Assembly (NCBI GenBank): GCA_013140935.1 | Contig: JABFSD010000722.1 | Location: 1 to 7,999, forward strand | Reading direction: 5' to 3' | DNA: 7,999 nt | Source of the DNA: Acidobacteriota bacterium | GTDB lineage: Bacteria; Acidobacteriota; Blastocatellia; RBC074 | In this document: piece by piece, positions 6,083 to 7,999 of the stretch | Numbering within the stretch: the stretch's first letter is position 1 | Layout of the letters: every line of letters begins with the position of its first letter | The notes under the pieces: model-generated | Seen by the model: the letters and a program-made list of their open reading frames with translations, nothing else | The model's database searches: none | What the model was told of the DNA's origin: nothing | Translations under genes and position numbers: made by a program

Positions 6083-6475
6083 ATGATGGGCTTGGGAATG
6101 GGCGAAATCATGGTCATCCTCGTACTTGCGCTGATGGTCTTCGGGCCGCGCAAGCTGCCCGAATTGGGCAAGACGTTGGGACAAGCCATGAACCAGTTCC
6201 GCCGCGCGTCGGACGAATTCAAACGCACGTGGGAACAGGAAGTCGAATACGACAAAGTCCGCACTGAAGGTAAATCCACTAGCTCGACGATTTCGGAAAC
6301 GAGTAGTGCTGACAGCGGTTATACGGCTGATTCGGATTATCAATACGGTTACGACACGGGTTATGACGGTGCGACGGGCAGCGATCCGTTGCCGACTGAG
6401 GCTACGACGGCGTCAACCGAAACCAACGTCGAAACACCGAGCGTCGAGAAAAAAGCCGAGCCGCAGTGGATTTAG
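6083..6475 (+). CDS. tatA: Twin-arginine translocase TatA/TatB-family subunit
   Basis: This 130-residue membrane protein forms, with TatC, the pathway that moves folded proteins with RR signal peptides across the inner membrane. Seen: a very short N-terminus, one membrane helix (about 4-20, MGEIMVILVLALMVF), the FGPRKLPELGKTLGQA hinge and amphipathic helix, and a charged helix FRRASDEFKRTWEQEVE. The GP at the hinge and the Glu at position 8 are more TatB-like, so it could serve as TatB or as a combined A/B subunit; no second TatA/B gene is in the window. After residue ~65 the tail is low-complexity Ser/Thr/Asp/Tyr (YTADSDYQYGYDTGYDGATG). Start: ATG at 6083 (or 6086) after AAGGAAG at 6071-6077. 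A TTG at 6062 would add a non-family extension containing the ribosome site. Transcribed from the promoter at 6004. Confidence 0.88.
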   Translation: MMGLGMGEIMVILVLALMVFGPRKLPELGKTLGQAMNQFRRASDEFKRTWEQEVEYDKVRTEGKSTSSTISETSSADSGYTADSDYQYGYDTGYDGATGSDPLPTEATTASTETNVETPSVEKKAEPQWI

Positions 6476-6524
6476 CGTAAGAGCGGAAAAACAATTCAAT
6501 TCAGGTAATGCCTGATTTATCCGG

Positions 6525-6578
6525 TTGGTTGTTGTTGCACGGGTTAATGACTCAGTTGCAACGACAACCAATTTTTTT
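6525..6578 (+). terminator. Hairpin with T-run between tatA and tatC (terminator or attenuator)
   Basis: TTGGTTGTTGTTGCA (6525-6539) pairs with TGCAACGACAACCAA (6557-6571); the only non-Watson-Crick position is a G-U pair. The loop is 17 bases and seven T follow (6572-6578). It lies between two genes that work together, 20 bases before the tatC start. Partial termination would lower TatC relative to TatA, the ratio the Tat system needs. A smaller TCAGG-taatg-CCTGA hairpin is just upstream at 6501-6515. Confidence 0.7.
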
Positions 6579-6597
6579 GGTCAGGAGAGCGTAAGCT

Positions 6598-7683
6598 ATG
6601 CCAGAAAAAATCAATGAAGACGAAGTCAACGAAATAGAACCGGAAGCCAATGAAGAAGGACTGCAAATGTCTTTTCTCGACCACCTAGATGAATTGCGGG
6701 TGCGGCTGATTCAATCGGTTATTGGCGTCACTATCGCGTTTGCGGTGTGCTTTCTATTCGCCAAACAGATTTACTACTTTCTGGAAATACCGGTGAAACA
6801 GCAATTGCGCAAGGCGCGCATTCAAGACACCAAAACCAAAGCGGGTTCCCTCGACCTGAATCAAATACGCGAAGGCGAAACCCTCGATTACACCTTCGCA
6901 CAGGAAACGGCGGTCGAAGGTGTGCGCGTCCCGCAAGGGACGACCGTGCCGGTCAAGGCTGTTAAGCAGGATAACCAACTCGCGCTCGTGCTGGAACGGC
7001 GCTGGGCGGTCGGTTCCGCCATTGTCCCTGAAGGCAAAGCCATCACCACGATTCTCAAAGAAGGCGAAAACCAGAACACTTATGGCGAAGAAGACAAATT
7101 GATTTTGCGCAGCGTCACCGGCGCGTTCACGCTTTATGTGCAAGTGGCGCTTTATACCGGCCTCGCACTGGTGATTCCGTTTTTGCTGTTTCAGGTTTGG
7201 TCGTTCGTTTCACCGGGATTGTATGACCACGAGAAAAAATACATCACGCCAGTGATGATTATGGCGACGTTTTTCTTTACGGCAGGCGCGGGGTTCGCTT
7301 ACAAGATCGCGTTTCCGGCGGCGTGCGATTATTTGCTGGCGTGGCAAACCGACGGTGGCTTTCGCACGCTGCTCGATGCCGAAGACTATTTCAATCTGAT
7401 TATGCTGATTATGCTGGGGCTGGGCATCGTCTTTCAGATACCGACGATTTCTTTCGTGTTGGGACGCATCGGATTGATTACGTCCGGCATGATGCTCAAG
7501 GCTTGGCGGCACGCCGTCGTAGGCATCGCCATCATCGCTGCCGTCTTCACGCCCACGCCGGACGCTTTCAATATGATGGTGTTTATGGTTCCGATGTACG
7601 CGCTTTACTTTCTCAGCGTCGGTATTGTTTGGATCTTCGGCAAGAAGCGACAGACGGATGAAGAGGCGATGGCCGGAGCTTGA
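6598..7683 (+). CDS. tatC: Twin-arginine translocase subunit TatC with an enlarged first periplasmic loop
   Basis: This is the inner-membrane core of the Tat translocase, which binds the RR signal peptide. Six membrane helices are visible at about 38-56, 180-200, 216-238, 264-287, 303-317 and 324-346. Conserved positions include the N-terminal HLDELR (E32), SFVSPGLYDHEKK (F203 and E212, matching E. coli F94 and E103), FQIP (Q280, where E. coli has E170) and FTPTPD (D322). At 361 residues it is about 100 longer than usual. The extra length is a hydrophilic segment at about 73-167 between helices 1 and 2, facing the periplasm, with two similar stretches (105-121 and 137-153, each AV-x4-VP-x-G). 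The acidic N-terminal tail (1-24) is also long. Start: ATG with AGGAGAG at 6583-6589. Reading frame intact; the insert's role is unknown. Confidence 0.95.
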   Translation: MPEKINEDEVNEIEPEANEEGLQMSFLDHLDELRVRLIQSVIGVTIAFAVCFLFAKQIYYFLEIPVKQQLRKARIQDTKTKAGSLDLNQIREGETLDYTFAQETAVEGVRVPQGTTVPVKAVKQDNQLALVLERRWAVGSAIVPEGKAITTILKEGENQNTYGEEDKLILRSVTGAFTLYVQVALYTGLALVIPFLLFQVWSFVSPGLYDHEKKYITPVMIMATFFFTAGAGFAYKIAFPAACDYLLAWQTDGGFRTLLDAEDYFNLIMLIMLGLGIVFQIPTISFVLGRIGLITSGMMLKAWRHAVVGIAIIAAVFTPTPDAFNMMVFMVPMYALYFLSVGIVWIFGKKRQTDEEAMAGA

Positions 7684-7716
7684 TGAAGGAAAAGTGAAAA
7701 AGGCTGGACGAAGCCA

Positions 7717-7822
7717 TTACAGCGGTTTCACTTTGCGTGTTCAGGGTTGCGCAAGGTGTGGGGCAGGTTGGTAACCTGCCCCACACCTTGCGCTCTACAC
7801 ATCCAAAGTAAAACCGCTGTAA
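7717..7822. repeat. Nested inverted repeat (MITE-like) with a GGTT/AACC palindrome at its core
   Basis: Outer arms: TTACAGCGGTTTCACTTTG (7717-7735) and CAAAGTAAAACCGCTGTAA (7804-7822), 18 of 19 positions complementary. Inner palindrome: a perfect 21-bp stem, 7749-7769 with 7773-7793, loop GGT, core GTGGGGCAGGTT/AACCTGCCCCAC. The whole 106-bp unit would fold into one long two-level hairpin. No target-site duplication is evident at the edges (AAGCCA on the left, GAGTTG on the right) and there is no T-run, so a simple terminator is unlikely. It may be a non-autonomous palindromic element or a mRNA-end stabilising structure for tatC. Confidence 0.75.
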
Positions 7823-7840
7823 GAGTTGGCTCGGGGTGTA

Positions 7841-7861
7841 GCGCGGATGAGTAATCCGTGC
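7841..7861. repeat. Short palindrome, possibly a second repeat type
   Basis: GCGCGGAT (7841-7848), loop GAGTA, ATCCGTGC (7854-7861): an 8-bp stem with one G-U pair. It is bracketed by CGGG (7832-7835) and CCCG (7867-7870), which can extend it. It has a different core from the GGTT/AACC family. Confidence 0.4.
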
Positions 7862-7904
7862 CGCAACCCGCCGGAAAAATCTTTTTGGCACGAAAAATAA
7901 AGTC

Positions 7905-7933
7905 TTGACAGGCCGTGGCGAGAGGCATAAATT
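7905..7933 (+). promoter_or_regulatory. Sigma70-type promoter near the right edge
   Basis: TTGACA (7905-7910), a 17-base spacer, TAAATT (7928-7933). The context GTCTTGACRGG matches that of the tat promoter at 6001-6010. It points rightwards to a gene that must start beyond the window. Confidence 0.6.
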
Positions 7934-7999
7934 CCGCGCCGCTCCAGCAGTAACTTAACGACAAATTACTTACCGAAGATTTTTTTGACCGGCTTTTTT

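Larger units (their letters stand above)
7684..7999. other. Non-coding right end: nested hairpin, small palindrome and promoter
   Basis: No gene is seen on either strand; the open minus-strand frames here are readings of the palindromes. The stretch holds the nested inverted repeat 7717-7822, a short palindrome at 7841-7861 and a promoter at 7905-7933, all listed separately. There is no clear T-run terminator directly after tatC. T-rich runs at 7979-7985 and 7994-7999 are not preceded by a stable stem that I can see. Confidence 0.5.

Noticed and set aside
7613..7964. Minus-strand open frames across the end of tatC and the downstream region
   Set aside because: They are readings of the palindromic repeat (WGRLPTCPTP, GVGQVTNLPHT) and the antisense of tatC, without ribosome sites or domains.
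1..7999. CRISPR array, tRNA, rRNA or a defence system
   Set aside because: No regularly spaced direct repeats, no cloverleaf or rRNA-like stretch, and no nuclease, methylase or toxin-antitoxin genes were recognised.

Overview
The window looks like a contig of an Acidobacteriota-type bacterium, most plausibly class Blastocatellia. This is inferred from family features, not from any database comparison. The support is two Oar-like TonB-dependent outer-membrane proteins with a DPTGAVVPNA-type carboxypeptidase-regulatory-like domain, a MacB/LolD-like ABC exporter of the PEPPARFR permease type, a Gfo/Idh/MocA oxidoreductase tail next to a squalene-cyclase-like toroid protein, a moderately GC-rich composition, and abundant short palindromic repeats. 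No tRNA, rRNA or CRISPR array was seen.

The window has two halves of very different condition. Positions 1-4975 are a decay or rearrangement zone in which almost every gene is broken. An AI-2E/PerM-family permease carries an in-frame TAG. An ABC transporter ATPase is fused in frame to the middle of its permease, losing the signature motif and Walker B. A three-gene tyrosine-recombinase cassette (RIT-like) on the minus strand keeps only its middle gene whole: the upstream gene survives as its last codons and the downstream gene as its first ~20 codons, ending where the ABC permease homology ends. One TonB-dependent protein is reduced to its N-terminal domain plus its C-terminal barrel strands. 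A second is cut after the plug region and joined out of frame to the C-terminus of a Gfo/Idh/MocA oxidoreductase. Either the genome lost DNA by many deletions between short or long repeats, or the assembly collapsed paralogues. The sequence alone cannot decide.

Positions 4977-7683 are intact. A secreted alpha-toroid protein with a CxxCH motif starts one base after the oxidoreductase stop. It is followed by a clear sigma70-type promoter, a TatA/B-family gene, a strong hairpin with a T-run, and tatC. The two tat genes supply the twin-arginine translocase that exports folded proteins. TatC has an extra ~95-residue domain in its first periplasmic loop.

A family of palindromes with the core GGTT-nnn-AACC recurs at 3663, 5027, 5079 and 7749. 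One copy doubles as the terminator of the first TonB gene, two are read through as codons inside the N-terminus of the toroid protein, and one is the core of a larger nested hairpin downstream of tatC. The window ends in a non-coding stretch with a good promoter that probably drives a gene beyond the right edge.
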